Shown: positions 24,963-33,941, counted from the stretch's first letter. The stretch is DNA of 38,395 nucleotides from Eubacterium sp. (GCA_017965495.1 JAGCPW010000068.1:1-38395); one strand, 5' to 3'. The notes: generated by a model not told the origin, from the sequence alone. Numbers and translations: made by a program.

Positions 24963-25231
24963 TGGATAATAGGCATAAATGAGCCAGTTGAAAGTGGCTT
25001 AAAACACTCTGCAGAGATGATATATTTAATTAATCAGTACGAGAAAAGCCATAGGGACAAAAAATGTTCACCAAAACATTTTTTGGAACGAACAAGAACG
25101 AGTATTCATAAGGAATACTCGTTCTTTTGAGTTCGTGCCCGTAATGGCTTTTCTAGTAATGATTATAATTAAATATCATCTCGAAGCCGTTTTAAGCCAC
25201 TTTCAAGTAGTGCATTTATGCATATTACCAT
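24962..25231. repeat. About 270-bp imperfect palindrome with two nested hairpins (MITE-like or structured RNA)
   Basis: Two arms of about 95 bases (24962-25057 and 25136-25231) are inverted copies with roughly four in five bases matching. Conserved blocks include GCATAAATG, TTGAAAGTGGCTTAAAAC, GAGATGATAT and GAAAAGCCAT. Between the arms are a 10-bp hairpin (25059-25068 with 25075-25084) and a perfect 14-bp hairpin (25094-25107 with 25113-25126). The right arm contains the htrA stop codon and last codons. The left end abuts the clpX -35 box. No ORF is inside. This accounts for the gene-free stretch between clpX and htrA. Confidence 0.85.
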
Positions 25232-26685
25232 GGAAAACTAAAGAAATCTTCACCGTCATCGCTACTACCATAGCCATCATCGTAATTATTACCACTATTG
25301 TAGTTATTATTATCCTGACTTCCTCCACCAGTATTCTTTGTCTGTTTTCCAAGTGTAACCTTTACAGTCTTGCTCTTATATCCATTGTCTCTAGATGCCA
25401 CTTTTACTTTAACTGTCTCGCCTGCTTTGTAGTAATCAAGTGTGCTAGATAATTCATCCATAGACTCGATAGTTTTACCGTCTAACTCTGTAATAACATC
25501 GTTTTCTTCTATGCCAGCCTTATCTGCTGCTTCACCGTCAAAGACTTCTTTCACTAGTACTCCCTTAGGAATTGAATATATTTCGCTGCTTTGCTCATCC
25601 ACTGTTCTACCACTGATTCCAAGATAGCCTTTGCTCTCCTGTGAGTTCTTTGTACGAGTTTTCTGCTTTTCTAGTTTTCCAATTTCACTCTTTACTGATG
25701 AAATAGGAATAGCAAATCCCATACCTTCTACAGATCCTGATGAACCAGTTGATGAGTATTTAGCAACATTGATTCCAATAACTTCGCCCTTCTGATTTAG
25801 AAGTGCTCCACCACTGTTACCGCCGTTGATAGGTGCGTCTGTCTGGATTAGTTTTCTCTTTGTTCCATCCAAATCCACTTCTCTATCTATAGCACTGATA
25901 ACACCTGATGTTACTGATTGGCCAAATCCAAGTGCGTTACCAATTGCAATCGCGCCGTTTCCAACCTTTAGCTGATTAGAATCACCAAGTGTAGCTTTTC
26001 TAATTCCGCTCTTAATCTTAGCAGGAATATCTTTCATATTTACTGAAACTATAGCTACATCTAATTTGTCGTTTGTACCTTTAATAGATCCAGATACAGT
26101 TTCTTTGTTCTTCTGTCCGTAGAACTGAATAGCAAGTTTATCTGCGCCTTCTACCACATGGTTGTTAGTAACAATCAAAAGTTCATTATTATTTTGGTCC
26201 ACTATAAATCCTGAACCAGCAGCCTGTTGCTCTTGCTTTTGTTTTCCACCATTTCCATAGCCATTGCCAAAGTAGAAATCATAAATATCATTGCTGCTGC
26301 TCTCTACAAATGTAGTACTTGTAATAGCAACTACAGAAGGCATAGCTTCTTCCACCACTCCAGAAACATCTGTTACTGTGTAATTGCTAGCGCTGTTTGA
26401 AGTGTTAGTAGAGCCAATATCTTGCTCTGCTACAGTTTCCTTCTGTGATTTAAGTGGATCGTTAGAATTCTGCATACTTTTAATTAATACACAACCTCCC
26501 AATGCACAAACACCTAAACCAATGACAATAATTGCTACAATCAAAGCAATGATTGGACCATTATTTTTCTTTGGCGGTTTTTTCTCGCCATTTGATGAAT
26601 CGTTTCCGTCATTCACATTTTCATATTCGGCATCCACAAATTCATTGTTTTCGCTTTCTTTATTATCAAATTCTTCGTAATACAT
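25225..26685 (-). CDS. htrA: HtrA/DegP-like serine protease with PDZ domain
   Basis: The 486-residue protein has an acidic cytoplasmic N-terminus and one membrane helix (about 44-66: PIIALIVAIIVIGLGVC). A trypsin-like domain carries the triad H176 (TNNHVVEG), D209 (LDVAIV) and S291 (GGNSGGALL). A PDZ domain spans about 355-445 (VKEVFDGEAADKAGIEENDV). The tail is rich in Asn, Gly, Tyr and Asp. It degrades or refolds damaged proteins outside the membrane. AAGGAGG precedes the ATG. The last codons lie in the right arm of the long palindrome. Confidence 0.94.
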   Translation of the reverse strand: MYYEEFDNKESENNEFVDAEYENVNDGNDSSNGEKKPPKKNNGPIIALIVAIIVIGLGVCALGGCVLIKSMQNSNDPLKSQKETVAEQDIGSTNTSNSASNYTVTDVSGVVEEAMPSVVAITSTTFVESSSNDIYDFYFGNGYGNGGKQKQEQQAAGSGFIVDQNNNELLIVTNNHVVEGADKLAIQFYGQKNKETVSGSIKGTNDKLDVAIVSVNMKDIPAKIKSGIRKATLGDSNQLKVGNGAIAIGNALGFGQSVTSGVISAIDREVDLDGTKRKLIQTDAPINGGNSGGALLNQKGEVIGINVAKYSSTGSSGSVEGMGFAIPISSVKSEIGKLEKQKTRTKNSQESKGYLGISGRTVDEQSSEIYSIPKGVLVKEVFDGEAADKAGIEENDVITELDGKTIESMDELSSTLDYYKAGETVKVKVASRDNGYKSKTVKVTLGKQTKNTGGGSQDNNNYNSGNNYDDGYGSSDDGEDFFSFPW

Positions 26686-26735
26686 AACAAACCTCCTTGT
26701 TCCATATATATTGAATCTGTTATATTCTGTTGATT

Positions 26736-26780
26736 ATTATATTTTTAATCTGTGTCTATTTTGTGTACAAAAAACACAAA
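26736..26780 (-). promoter_or_regulatory. Candidate htrA control region
   Basis: On the minus strand a perfect TATAAT (26741-26736) lies 51 bases before the htrA ATG but has no recognisable -35 box. Where the -35 should be there is an inverted repeat, TTTGTGT (26760-26766) and ACACAAA (26774-26780). An activator or alternative regulator may bind there. This is inference. Confidence 0.35.
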
Positions 26781-26798
26781 TTTGATGAAAAAGTGCAC

Positions 26799-26833
26799 AA
26801 AAAAACAGGTTGCCTTTGCAACCTGTTTTTTTA
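26799..26833 (-). terminator. Terminator of the seven-gene cdaA operon
   Basis: A perfect stem of at least 13 bp (AACAGGTTGC core, paired with GCAACCTGTT) has a 4-base loop and long A and T runs on both sides. The stop codon of the LCP gene lies at its edge. Confidence 0.92.
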
Positions 26834-28141
26834 TCTATAGTATGGGCTCTTCCAATGATCGTCATAATCAAAATCATCTGGGTCACCCTTTTGACTTGTA
26901 TCTATTCCCTCAATCTTTGTTGGGTCAAATCCGTCAGAAGTCTCATTTACTCCTGTTCTAGTTGCTATTGTGTAACTAGCATCATTAACTGTAGATGTAG
27001 GCTGATAGTTTTTCTCATTGTACAAATACTTGTGAAGTGTCTTAACGTTAGTAGCTAGTGTCTGAGGAACTACATAACTTGCACCATTGTAAGTACCTGT
27101 CTGGAGTTTTGAAGGGAAACCTTCACTACCATTCAACTCGAAATCAAATAGCACTGGAATCAAATTCACAATAGAGTCAAAATCGAAACTAGTAGAAATA
27201 ATTCTGTTCTTCTCCGCATCTGCATTAAGAACCTCATCCACCATTTCCTCTAGCTGACTCACTCCAGCTTTCTTAGCCTTTTCAACCAACTTCATAATAA
27301 CGCTTCGCTGTCTAGCTGCACGTCCAAAGTCGTTACTGATTCTCTCATGAGTTTCTGGATCTACAAATGTCGCTTTACGTATACGACAGTAAGTAGCGGC
27401 TTGAATACCGTTTAACTTAATATTCTTACCGGTCTTTTTAACTTTTTTGCCGCGCTTTCCTGTGGAACTAACCGTACTCTTCATATGGTAGTTAATCTGC
27501 TTCTTCTCTTCTTTCGTCAAATTAACTTTAATTCCACCGAGCGTATCTATGATTCTCGCAACTCCGCCAAAGTTCACTGTGACGTAGTCCGTCAAATCCA
27601 AATCCAAGTTTTTATTTAGTGTATTGATAGCAGCCTCTGCTCCACCATTTGAGAATGCAGAGTTAACTTTAAAGTAATCCTTCTGTTCACCATCTTTATT
27701 GTAGATAGCCAACATAGTGTCACGATAAACTGACGCCATCTTAACATCGCCAGTAGTATTGTGAATGCTAACAATCAAAATAGAATCGCTGTTTGAAGTA
27801 TCAAGTTCTTTCTTTCTAGAGTCCACACCAAACAATACAAAGTTCATATATTCCTTAGAATACTTATACTTCAAATTGTTCTTGATAAGTTTGCTCTTGT
27901 CAAACTCATCATCAAAGACTCCCTTTTCGAAAGCTTCACTTCCAAACCATTTCATTAGCTGCTTGCCAATGTAAGTCTGAGAAATACCCTTGATAAATGC
28001 AGCCTTTACTGGTGGTACAAACCAAATAATACCAATCGCAATAATTAGCGCCGCAAACAATGCTTCAAATGTTATAAGGATTCTTTTCTTTCTTCTAACA
28101 CTCTTCAGTTTTTCCCATTTTGTTTTTTCTTTTTTAGCCAT
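26831..28141 (-). CDS. LytR-CpsA-Psr (LCP) family protein
   Basis: The 436-residue protein has a basic cytoplasmic N-terminus, one membrane helix (about 21-45: ILITFEALFAALIIAIGIIW) and an LCP domain with the usual landmarks. These are FVLFGVDSR, SDSILIVSIHNTTGDVKMAS, VYRDTMLAI and GRAARQRSVIMKLVEKA. The D and R residues of these motifs bind polyprenyl-pyrophosphate lipid. LCP enzymes attach secondary wall polymers to peptidoglycan. It follows galE by 8 bases, the last gene of the operon, which fits a wall-polysaccharide role. Confidence 0.93.
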   Translation of the reverse strand: MAKKEKTKWEKLKSVRRKKRILITFEALFAALIIAIGIIWFVPPVKAAFIKGISQTYIGKQLMKWFGSEAFEKGVFDDEFDKSKLIKNNLKYKYSKEYMNFVLFGVDSRKKELDTSNSDSILIVSIHNTTGDVKMASVYRDTMLAIYNKDGEQKDYFKVNSAFSNGGAEAAINTLNKNLDLDLTDYVTVNFGGVARIIDTLGGIKVNLTKEEKKQINYHMKSTVSSTGKRGKKVKKTGKNIKLNGIQAATYCRIRKATFVDPETHERISNDFGRAARQRSVIMKLVEKAKKAGVSQLEEMVDEVLNADAEKNRIISTSFDFDSIVNLIPVLFDFELNGSEGFPSKLQTGTYNGASYVVPQTLATNVKTLHKYLYNEKNYQPTSTVNDASYTIATRTGVNETSDGFDPTKIEGIDTSQKGDPDDFDYDDHWKSPYYR

Positions 28142-28149
28142 AAAAAATA

Positions 28150-29172
28150 TTATTCCTTGTTATAACCACTTGGGTTGTTCTTTTGCCAATTCCATGAGTC
28201 TGCGCACATCTCTTTGATTCCGAATTCTGCTTCCCAGCCTAATTCTTCCTTAGCCAAAGATGCATCTGCATAGCATTCTGCAATATCTCCTGCACGTCTA
28301 GGGGCAATCACATATGGAATTTCCACTCCACTAGCATCTTCAAAGTTCTTAACCACTTCTAAAACGCTGTATCCTTTGCCCGTCCCTAGATTATATATTT
28401 TAACGCCAGGGTTTTCAACTATTTTTTCCAATGCCTTAACATGACCCTTTGCCAAATCCACCACATGGATGTAATCTCTCACTCCAGTGCCGTCTGGTGT
28501 TGGATAGTCATCGCCAAAGACATTTAACTTCTCAAGTTGCTTGGTGGCAACCTTAGTAATATATGGCATCAAGTTATTTGGGATTCCATTTGGATCTTCA
28601 CCTATCAATCCGCTCTTGTGAGCTCCGATAGGATTGAAGTATCTAAGCAAAATCACATTCCACTCTGGGTCTGCTACATTAAAGTCCATCAAAATCTGTT
28701 CTAACATAGATTTAGTCCATCCGTATGGATTAGTACAAACGCCCTTTGGACACTCCTCTGTAATAGGAACTGTCTCTGGGTCTCCATAAACTGTGGCTGA
28801 TGAACTGAAAATAATATTCTTAACACCATGCTTTCTCATAACTTCGCACATATTAAGTGTTCCAGAAATATTATTCTTATAGTATTCAAGTGGCTTTTCA
28901 ACACTCTCGCCCACAGCCTTAAGTCCTGCAAAATGAATAACAGCATCTATGTCGTTCTCGCCAAAGATTTTATCCATCGCATCCATATCAGCTATGTCAT
29001 TTTCATAGAACTTAACTTGAGCGCCAGTAATCTTTTCCACTCTGTTTAATGACTCTTTTGATGAGTTAGATAGATTATCTACCACTACCACATCGTAGCC
29101 GTTATCTATCAGTTCAACTACAGTGTGGCTTCCAATATATCCTGCGCCACCTGTCACTAGTATCTTTCCCAT
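28150..29172 (-). CDS. galE: UDP-glucose 4-epimerase
   Basis: The 340-residue SDR enzyme has the NAD-binding GGAGYIGSH (8-16), SSSAT (123-127) and the catalytic Y150-x3-K154 pair in [12 protein letters not shown]. The C-terminal sugar-binding features include [19 protein letters not shown] and [10 protein letters not shown]. It interconverts UDP-glucose and UDP-galactose (and possibly the N-acetyl forms) for wall or capsule polysaccharide. It begins 11 bases after the cdaR stop codon. Confidence 0.95.
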   Translation of the reverse strand: MGKILVTGGAGYIGSHTVVELIDNGYDVVVVDNLSNSSKESLNRVEKITGAQVKFYENDIADMDAMDKIFGENDIDAVIHFAGLKAVGESVEKPLEYYKNNISGTLNMCEVMRKHGVKNIIFSSSATVYGDPETVPITEECPKGVCTNPYGWTKSMLEQILMDFNVADPEWNVILLRYFNPIGAHKSGLIGEDPNGIPNNLMPYITKVATKQLEKLNVFGDDYPTPDGTGVRDYIHVVDLAKGHVKALEKIVENPGVKIYNLGTGKGYSVLEVVKNFEDASGVEIPYVIAPRRAGDIAECYADASLAKEELGWEAEFGIKEMCADSWNWQKNNPSGYNKE

Positions 29173-29183
29173 ATCAACCTCTA

Positions 29184-30155
29184 TTATTTCTTCTCAATTG
29201 TCACTTTGACTTTTGCAGTGTGACTTCCTTCTATATAAAGTCCGTCTTCCACATATTTGTCTAAGTTTATTTCAAGCTCAATATTACTGCTTCTTCCTTT
29301 TATATTAATAGGATCATCTATAACTAACTTATCTACTTTCTTAAGTTTGTCAGCTTCTCCCACTAACTTGGCATTCTTAGGTGTTACCTGAATACTGCTC
29401 TTGTATCCAGACTTTGGTTTTCCTACTGTATCAATAATAATAGGAACTTCCTTCTCCTGACTCAAATGGATATCCACTTTAACATTCTTTTTGTAAAGTT
29501 TTGCGTGATCAGGTTTAATAGTCTTTCCATCTTTGTCTAGGAATACAAGTTTACAAGTCTTTGAAAAATCTTCATCGGCTTCATCAATATCACATCTAGC
29601 CACTACTTTATCAATCTTCTTGTGAGCTGCTTCGGAAGCTTTCACTAAAACATTGTTAAAGCTCATAGACTTAACCTTCGCTGCATATCCTTCGGCAGGT
29701 TTTCCTATAAACCTAATTTCAACTGGATATTTTTCTTTTACTACTTTATTTATATCAATTGTAACTGTATTAACATCTTGCGAAATGATATTAACACGTC
29801 TAGCTTTTGATCTATCTTTTAGTTTTACTGTAACTGGCGCAGCCTTTACCATAGACAACTCTTTTAGAGATGCTGTGGCTTTGAAATCGTCAGCCGTCAA
29901 ACCACTAACTACTGATCTGTTTCCAGAAATAGTTACATCTACCTTTTGCTTACTTGTAACATCATAAACCAATCCCTTTTTGGTGAGGGCTTTTTGGTTA
30001 GTAATAGTAATAGGTATATTATGAACAGTGACCGTTGTAGATGGATCACTAGTGTTTACTACTGCTAGCCAAATGATTGTACCCAAGATAAGCGCAACAA
30101 TCTTAAGACCAATGTTCTTTGTGAAAGCGTCTTTAATCTTACTGCTCTTCGACAT
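29184..30155 (-). CDS. cdaR: YbbR-domain protein, regulator of diadenylate cyclase (CdaR)
   Basis: The 323-residue protein has an N-terminal membrane helix ([20 protein letters not shown]) and then three or so YbbR repeats (for example [20 protein letters not shown] and [17 protein letters not shown]). CdaR sits outside the membrane next to CdaA and modulates c-di-AMP synthesis. A longer ORF begins 11 codons upstream. The start used here has AGGAAG 9 bases before it and reduces overlap with cdaA to 17 bases. Confidence 0.9.
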   Translation of the reverse strand: MSKSSKIKDAFTKNIGLKIVALILGTIIWLAVVNTSDPSTTVTVHNIPITITNQKALTKKGLVYDVTSKQKVDVTISGNRSVVSGLTADDFKATASLKELSMVKAAPVTVKLKDRSKARRVNIISQDVNTVTIDINKVVKEKYPVEIRFIGKPAEGYAAKVKSMSFNNVLVKASEAAHKKIDKVVARCDIDEADEDFSKTCKLVFLDKDGKTIKPDHAKLYKKNVKVDIHLSQEKEVPIIIDTVGKPKSGYKSSIQVTPKNAKLVGEADKLKKVDKLVIDDPINIKGRSSNIELEINLDKYVEDGLYIEGSHTAKVKVTIEKK

Positions 30156-31014
30156 CGCGGTCACTTCCTTTCTTAAAGATTTTGCCACCTTTCACCATCT
30201 CTTTATCTTGAGACTTAAGTAGTTCAGAAGTGATAGTAGGCTGATCTGCAAATCTAGTTAGTTCACCATCTCTAGCTAGCGATACAGTACCTGTTTCTTC
30301 TGACACTACAATAACTAGACAATCTGCTATCTCAGATAGTCCAACTGCTGCTCTGTGGCGAGTACCAAGTTCCTTACTTAGTGACAAGTTCTCAGACATT
30401 GGCAAGTAGCAAGTGGCTGCCACTATCTCGTCGCCGTCTATAATAACAGCACCATCATGAAGTGGTGTGTTCTTTTCAAATATATTAATAAGTAACTGAC
30501 TAGTAACCTTAGCTTCTAGTCTAATACCTGTTTCTACAAACTCTATCAAGTCAAAGTCTTGTTGTATTACGATAAGTGCTCCTGTCTTGGTCTTAGCAAG
30601 TTCTTTAGTAGCACTTAAAATATTATCTAAAGTCTTATCGCTAAATCTTTCCTCATATGTAGGGCCAGCAAATCTAAATACTTGGAACAACTTGTTTCTT
30701 CTTCCAAGTGCCTCTAGCGCACGTCTTAACTCTGGTTGGAAAATGATAACCATAGCAATGATACCAACGCTCAAAGCCTTGTTCATAATCCAAAGTACAG
30801 TAGTCAGATGGAAAACTGATGCTATAAACATAAATATGAACAGCAAAATTAGGCCCTTCATAAGAACCCATGCTCTGCTCTTTCTAAACCAAAGAATAAT
30901 GTAGTAAACAGCGATTGTAATAATTATGATTTCAACAATGTCGCTGATGTAAATATTTGGGATAGAAAAATATTTATTGAAGAAATTGTAAATGTTATGA
31001 AATATAGCGCTCAA
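30139..31014 (-). CDS. cdaA: Diadenylate cyclase CdaA (DacA), TTG start
   Basis: The 291-residue enzyme has three N-terminal membrane helices (for example IVEIIIITIAVYYIILWF and GLILLFIFMFIASVFHL). A DAC domain follows with D187-G-A189 and R219-H-R221, which bind ATP. It makes c-di-AMP from two ATP, controlling K+ and osmolyte balance and wall homeostasis. The start codon is TTG. It begins right after the TAA of the previous gene, with GGGAG inside that gene, so translation is coupled. The usual downstream partner glmM is absent here; cdaR is followed by galE. Confidence 0.95.
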   Translation of the reverse strand: MSAIFHNIYNFFNKYFSIPNIYISDIVEIIIITIAVYYIILWFRKSRAWVLMKGLILLFIFMFIASVFHLTTVLWIMNKALSVGIIAMVIIFQPELRRALEALGRRNKLFQVFRFAGPTYEERFSDKTLDNILSATKELAKTKTGALIVIQQDFDLIEFVETGIRLEAKVTSQLLINIFEKNTPLHDGAVIIDGDEIVAATCYLPMSENLSLSKELGTRHRAAVGLSEIADCLVIVVSEETGTVSLARDGELTRFADQPTITSELLKSQDKEMVKGGKIFKKGSDRDVEEQ

Positions 31015-31992
31015 TTATCTCTCCCTTCTAACTGGTGCACTCTTCTTTCTTCTCTGAGCGTTAATTCTCTTAACGTTCATCTCTGGAGCTGTCACATTAA
31101 TTTTAGGAACAGCCTTTACATAGTAATAGTACTCGTCATCCTCAAACTGCGTGTTCTCCGTTCTAGAATAATCCACAGAGAAAACTAACAATTGCAATAG
31201 GTATGCAATGATAAATGAAATGACGGTGCCTATAATAACCCACAATATTGAGAACTTTGCGTTAAACAAAATTCCGCCTACCAAAAATGCTATCAACTGG
31301 AAGATACTTCCCACTACTACAGCTATTTCCCAAGAGTGATCTACAGATCTTCTCTTAAGTCCGTAAACTAGTGCGATAGTAATTGCAAATACTACAATTG
31401 ATAAATACATACTTGGATTGCTAGTGGCAATGTTAACAATTGATGAAACTGCAGAGATAGTCTCCTTACTTCCATCCGCATTCTTTGAAATAGTCTGAAT
31501 AGCTTCTGAGTTTTTGTTAACAACATCTATTAAATAGTAAATGATAGTTCCAAATGTTACTGAAACGATAGCTACTGGTGTAGAAACTAATCCAGCCACA
31601 AGTGGAATAACATATGGTATCTTTAAGTAAAATGCTAGTGGTACTAACACTAGATATATTCCCTGCTTTGGAGTAAATCTCAAGAACAAAACAAGCAATA
31701 CAATAAGCAGAACTGATACTACGCCAGCTAACTCTAATGAAATGTAGTAAACATCGAATACCATTACAAGCATAGCGATTATTACATCTATTCTCTTTGG
31801 CAAGAATGCCATAACTACTGCCATAAGTAGCATTACTGGCCACATGTTTACAACTGGTGCGTATCCAATATTGAGTTTGAAAAGGACAAGCGCAATAAAT
31901 GAAAAGATAAATTTAAAAACTGGCTGCAAAACAAATTCATGCTCAGCATAAATGTTTTTAACTTTTTCTTTTAATGTCATCAAACTAATCAT
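31015..31992 (-). CDS. Unknown polytopic membrane protein upstream of cdaA
   Basis: The 325-residue protein has about eight hydrophobic segments (for example FIFSFIALVLFKLNIG, VVSVLLIVLLVLFLRF and ILWVIIGTVISFIIAYLLQL). The C-terminal cytoplasmic tail is acidic then strongly basic (DDEYYYYVKAVP, then AQRRKKSAPVRRER). I recognise no family. It overlaps the preceding gene by 8 bases and directly abuts cdaA, so it is translated in a coupled series with both. A role near c-di-AMP signalling is inference from position. Confidence 0.85.
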   Translation of the reverse strand: MISLMTLKEKVKNIYAEHEFVLQPVFKFIFSFIALVLFKLNIGYAPVVNMWPVMLLMAVVMAFLPKRIDVIIAMLVMVFDVYYISLELAGVVSVLLIVLLVLFLRFTPKQGIYLVLVPLAFYLKIPYVIPLVAGLVSTPVAIVSVTFGTIIYYLIDVVNKNSEAIQTISKNADGSKETISAVSSIVNIATSNPSMYLSIVVFAITIALVYGLKRRSVDHSWEIAVVVGSIFQLIAFLVGGILFNAKFSILWVIIGTVISFIIAYLLQLLVFSVDYSRTENTQFEDDEYYYYVKAVPKINVTAPEMNVKRINAQRRKKSAPVRRER

Positions 31993-32422
31993 CTTCCATT
32001 TCCTCCTCTAACTCATCGATAATCGCGTCGTACTCTTGCTCTTGAATTCTGTGTAGTGTTTTTAAATCACCATTGTATTCTTTTAAGTGTCCGCGAATCT
32101 CTTTAAATTTGTGAGAGTAAAATGCGTAACTGTAAATCAGATATAGCACCACCACAATGATATAGATTAAAATCATGGCAATCATCATAATGATAAAGCT
32201 GGTAGTAGTTGTCATTAAGCCAAACATTACCTCTGGCAAATATGAGAACAACAATACCATAATCAAAATATATCCTAGAGTTACACACGCAAAAGAACCA
32301 AGCATTTTAGAGGATAGGTAATCACTCTTAAAAAGCTTACTCGTTGTGATTTCGTCTTTAAAATGTTTTTCTTCGTACAGTGATAACTTCGTCATCAAAG
32401 TTATCTTTTCATTATTTAACAT
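31985..32422 (-). CDS. Unknown protein with two membrane segments
   Basis: The 145-residue protein has a charged N-terminus and two hydrophobic segments (about 42-65 and 72-99: IILIYIIVVVLYLIYSYAF-like). The C-terminal tail is charged and probably coiled coil (LKTLHRIQEQEYDAIIDELE), ending in acidic EEEMEDD. No family was recognised. GGAGTC precedes the ATG. It lies 20 bases after the lipoprotein gene and overlaps the next gene by 8 bases. Confidence 0.8.
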   Translation of the reverse strand: MLNNEKITLMTKLSLYEEKHFKDEITTSKLFKSDYLSSKMLGSFACVTLGYILIMVLLFSYLPEVMFGLMTTTTSFIIMMIAMILIYIIVVVLYLIYSYAFYSHKFKEIRGHLKEYNGDLKTLHRIQEQEYDAIIDELEEEMEDD

Positions 32423-32441
32423 ATAGACTCCTTACGGTCTA

Positions 32442-32867
32442 TTAATCTTCTTTAACTGTTGTTTCGAAATTTACTTTATACTCGTCAATTGCTCTAATTT
32501 CTGCTTTTCCTTGTGGATTTACACCCACGCCCACTACATATCCAAGATAAACATCTTCAGGATTTTTATCATTTACGTATGTAAAGGCAACAGATGCTCT
32601 ACCACCTTTTTTACCCTTACCAGATTTAGTAACAGTCTCAATCTTTGCGATATATTTTCCATCCTTTACTGTCTCTTTCTTTAGGGTAAGTTTATCTAGC
32701 TCAGCAATAGTAGTTTTCCATGAATAACCTTTTTTATTATCATCCAATTTAATATCAAGAGACTTTTTATCATCTCCCACTTCTACAAAATCATAGTCAC
32801 TGCCACATGCGGCAAGTCCTAGAGTTGTTATTATCAAAATTAATCCGATTGCAAGAATCCTTTTCAT
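32442..32867 (-). CDS. Small predicted lipoprotein, first gene of the cdaA operon
   Basis: The 141-residue product has a lipoprotein signal peptide (MKRILAIGLILIITTLGLAAC) with the lipobox LAAC at residues 18-21, so it should be lipid-anchored outside the membrane. The mature part has NKKGYSWKTTI and a C-terminal VNFETTVKED strand. The GYSW motif faintly recalls chagasin-type (I42) protease inhibitors, but this is not a confident match. AGGAGG precedes the ATG. Confidence 0.82.
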   Translation of the reverse strand: MKRILAIGLILIITTLGLAACGSDYDFVEVGDDKKSLDIKLDDNKKGYSWKTTIAELDKLTLKKETVKDGKYIAKIETVTKSGKGKKGGRASVAFTYVNDKNPEDVYLGYVVGVGVNPQGKAEIRAIDEYKVNFETTVKED

Positions 32868-32882
32868 GCTTTTCCTCCTAGT

Positions 32883-32891
32883 TTTATATCA
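32883..32891 (-). promoter_or_regulatory. Extended -10 promoter of the cdaA operon
   Basis: On the minus strand TG, one base, then TATAAA forms an extended -10 element about 16 bases before the lipoprotein ATG. No good -35 is seen, as expected for extended -10 promoters. The very short leader is a caution. Confidence 0.45.
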
Positions 32892-32921
32892 TAAAACACC
32901 AAAATAAGTATATCACAAGCA

Positions 32922-32954
32922 ATAAAATAGCGCCACAGTTAAAACTGTGACGCT
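32922..32954 (-). terminator. cysE/epsC terminator
   Basis: An 11-bp stem (32929-32939 with 32944-32954, one G-U pair) has a 4-base loop and is followed in the transcript by ATTTTATTGC. It lies about 14 bases after the stop codon. Confidence 0.87.
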
Positions 32955-32967
32955 TTCTTGGTTTTGC

Positions 32968-33849
32968 TTATTTTTCAAACTTAATCTTGCTTCCTGCTGG
33001 TATAGGCTCTGTGATAAATGCGTTAGACCCAATAACTGATCCTTTGCCTATCACTGTCTCTCCACCTAGGATAGATGCTCCAGAGTAAATAGTAACATCA
33101 TCTTCTATAGTAGGATGTCTCTTCTCACCCTTAAGACCAATCACATCTCTTGTACTTAGGGCACCAATTGTAACACCCTGGTAAACCTTTACCCTGTCTC
33201 CGATAATAGTAGTCTCACCTACCACTATGCCTGTGCCGTGATCGATAAAGAAATACTTACCGATAGTAGCACCTGGGTTTATATCAATACCAGTTTTACT
33301 GTGAGCATACTCTGTCATTATTCTAGGAATAAGTGGCACTCGCAACTGCTGTAGTTCGTGAGCCAATCTATAAACAGTGATTGCATATAATCCTGGGTAA
33401 GACAAAATAATCTCATTTTTATTATATGCTGCAGGGTCTCCCTCTTGGAAAGCCTCTACATCTGTATCTACATACTCTCTAACCTTCGGAATTCTATTAA
33501 AGAACTCTAGGGAAATCTTTTGTGCTTCCTCTGCTCTTACATCTTCTGAAGCATCTTTCATATCTTCTCTTTGAAGAAGAGCAACTGCTATCTGCTTGTT
33601 TAGATTGTACATTACATCCTCTATCAAAACAGTAAGTCTACTGTCCATATTGTAAAATCTATAATGACGCTCTCTAAAGAAGCCAGGGAATACAATTGTT
33701 AGGAGTTTGCTAATCATCTCTTGCACCATTCTAGTGTCAGGCTGATCAAACAACTCTACATTGTCAATATCCCTATCTCCCTGATAGTCTTTTAAAATTT
33801 TATCAACAATTTTTTTGATATCTTTATTTGTATCTTTCATTTGTTTCAC
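32968..33849 (-). CDS. cysE: Serine O-acetyltransferase, EpsC type
   Basis: The 293-residue protein has an N-terminal helical region. It is followed by a left-handed beta-helix of hexapeptide repeats (GIDINPGATIGKYFFIDHGT, GIVVGETTIIGDRVKVYQGV, KRHPTIEDDVTIYSGASILG). The residues around DHGTGIVVGE and KRHPTI suit the acetyl-CoA and serine sites. It makes O-acetylserine for cysteine synthesis. The longer N-terminus matches the EpsC form of Firmicutes. It is a single-gene unit with its own promoter and terminator. Confidence 0.92.
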   Translation of the reverse strand: MKQMKDTNKDIKKIVDKILKDYQGDRDIDNVELFDQPDTRMVQEMISKLLTIVFPGFFRERHYRFYNMDSRLTVLIEDVMYNLNKQIAVALLQREDMKDASEDVRAEEAQKISLEFFNRIPKVREYVDTDVEAFQEGDPAAYNKNEIILSYPGLYAITVYRLAHELQQLRVPLIPRIMTEYAHSKTGIDINPGATIGKYFFIDHGTGIVVGETTIIGDRVKVYQGVTIGALSTRDVIGLKGEKRHPTIEDDVTIYSGASILGGETVIGKGSVIGSNAFITEPIPAGSKIKFEK

Positions 33850-33872
33850 CTACTTAAATAGTATTCTTTTGA

Positions 33873-33881
33873 ATTATAACA
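33873..33881 (-). promoter_or_regulatory. Extended -10 promoter of cysE
   Basis: On the minus strand TG, one base, then a perfect TATAAT forms an extended -10 element about 24 bases before the ATG, directly after the rubrerythrin terminator. Confidence 0.6.
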
Positions 33882-33890
33882 CATATAACA

Positions 33891-33919
33891 CAAAAAGAGC
33901 CATCGAAATGGCTCTTTTT
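33891..33919 (-). terminator. Rubrerythrin gene terminator
   Basis: A perfect 12-bp stem AAAAAGAGCCAT/ATGGCTCTTTTT closes on a TTCG loop in the transcript, with a U-run in the 3' arm. It lies 22 bases after the stop codon. Confidence 0.92.
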
Positions 33920-33941
33920 TATGCTTAATCAATATTTACTC

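Noticed and set aside
31517..31843. 108-codon minus-strand open frame in another frame of the unknown membrane gene
   Set aside because: Cys/Ser/Tyr-rich composition is typical of an out-of-frame shadow; the covering gene is well supported by its overlaps.
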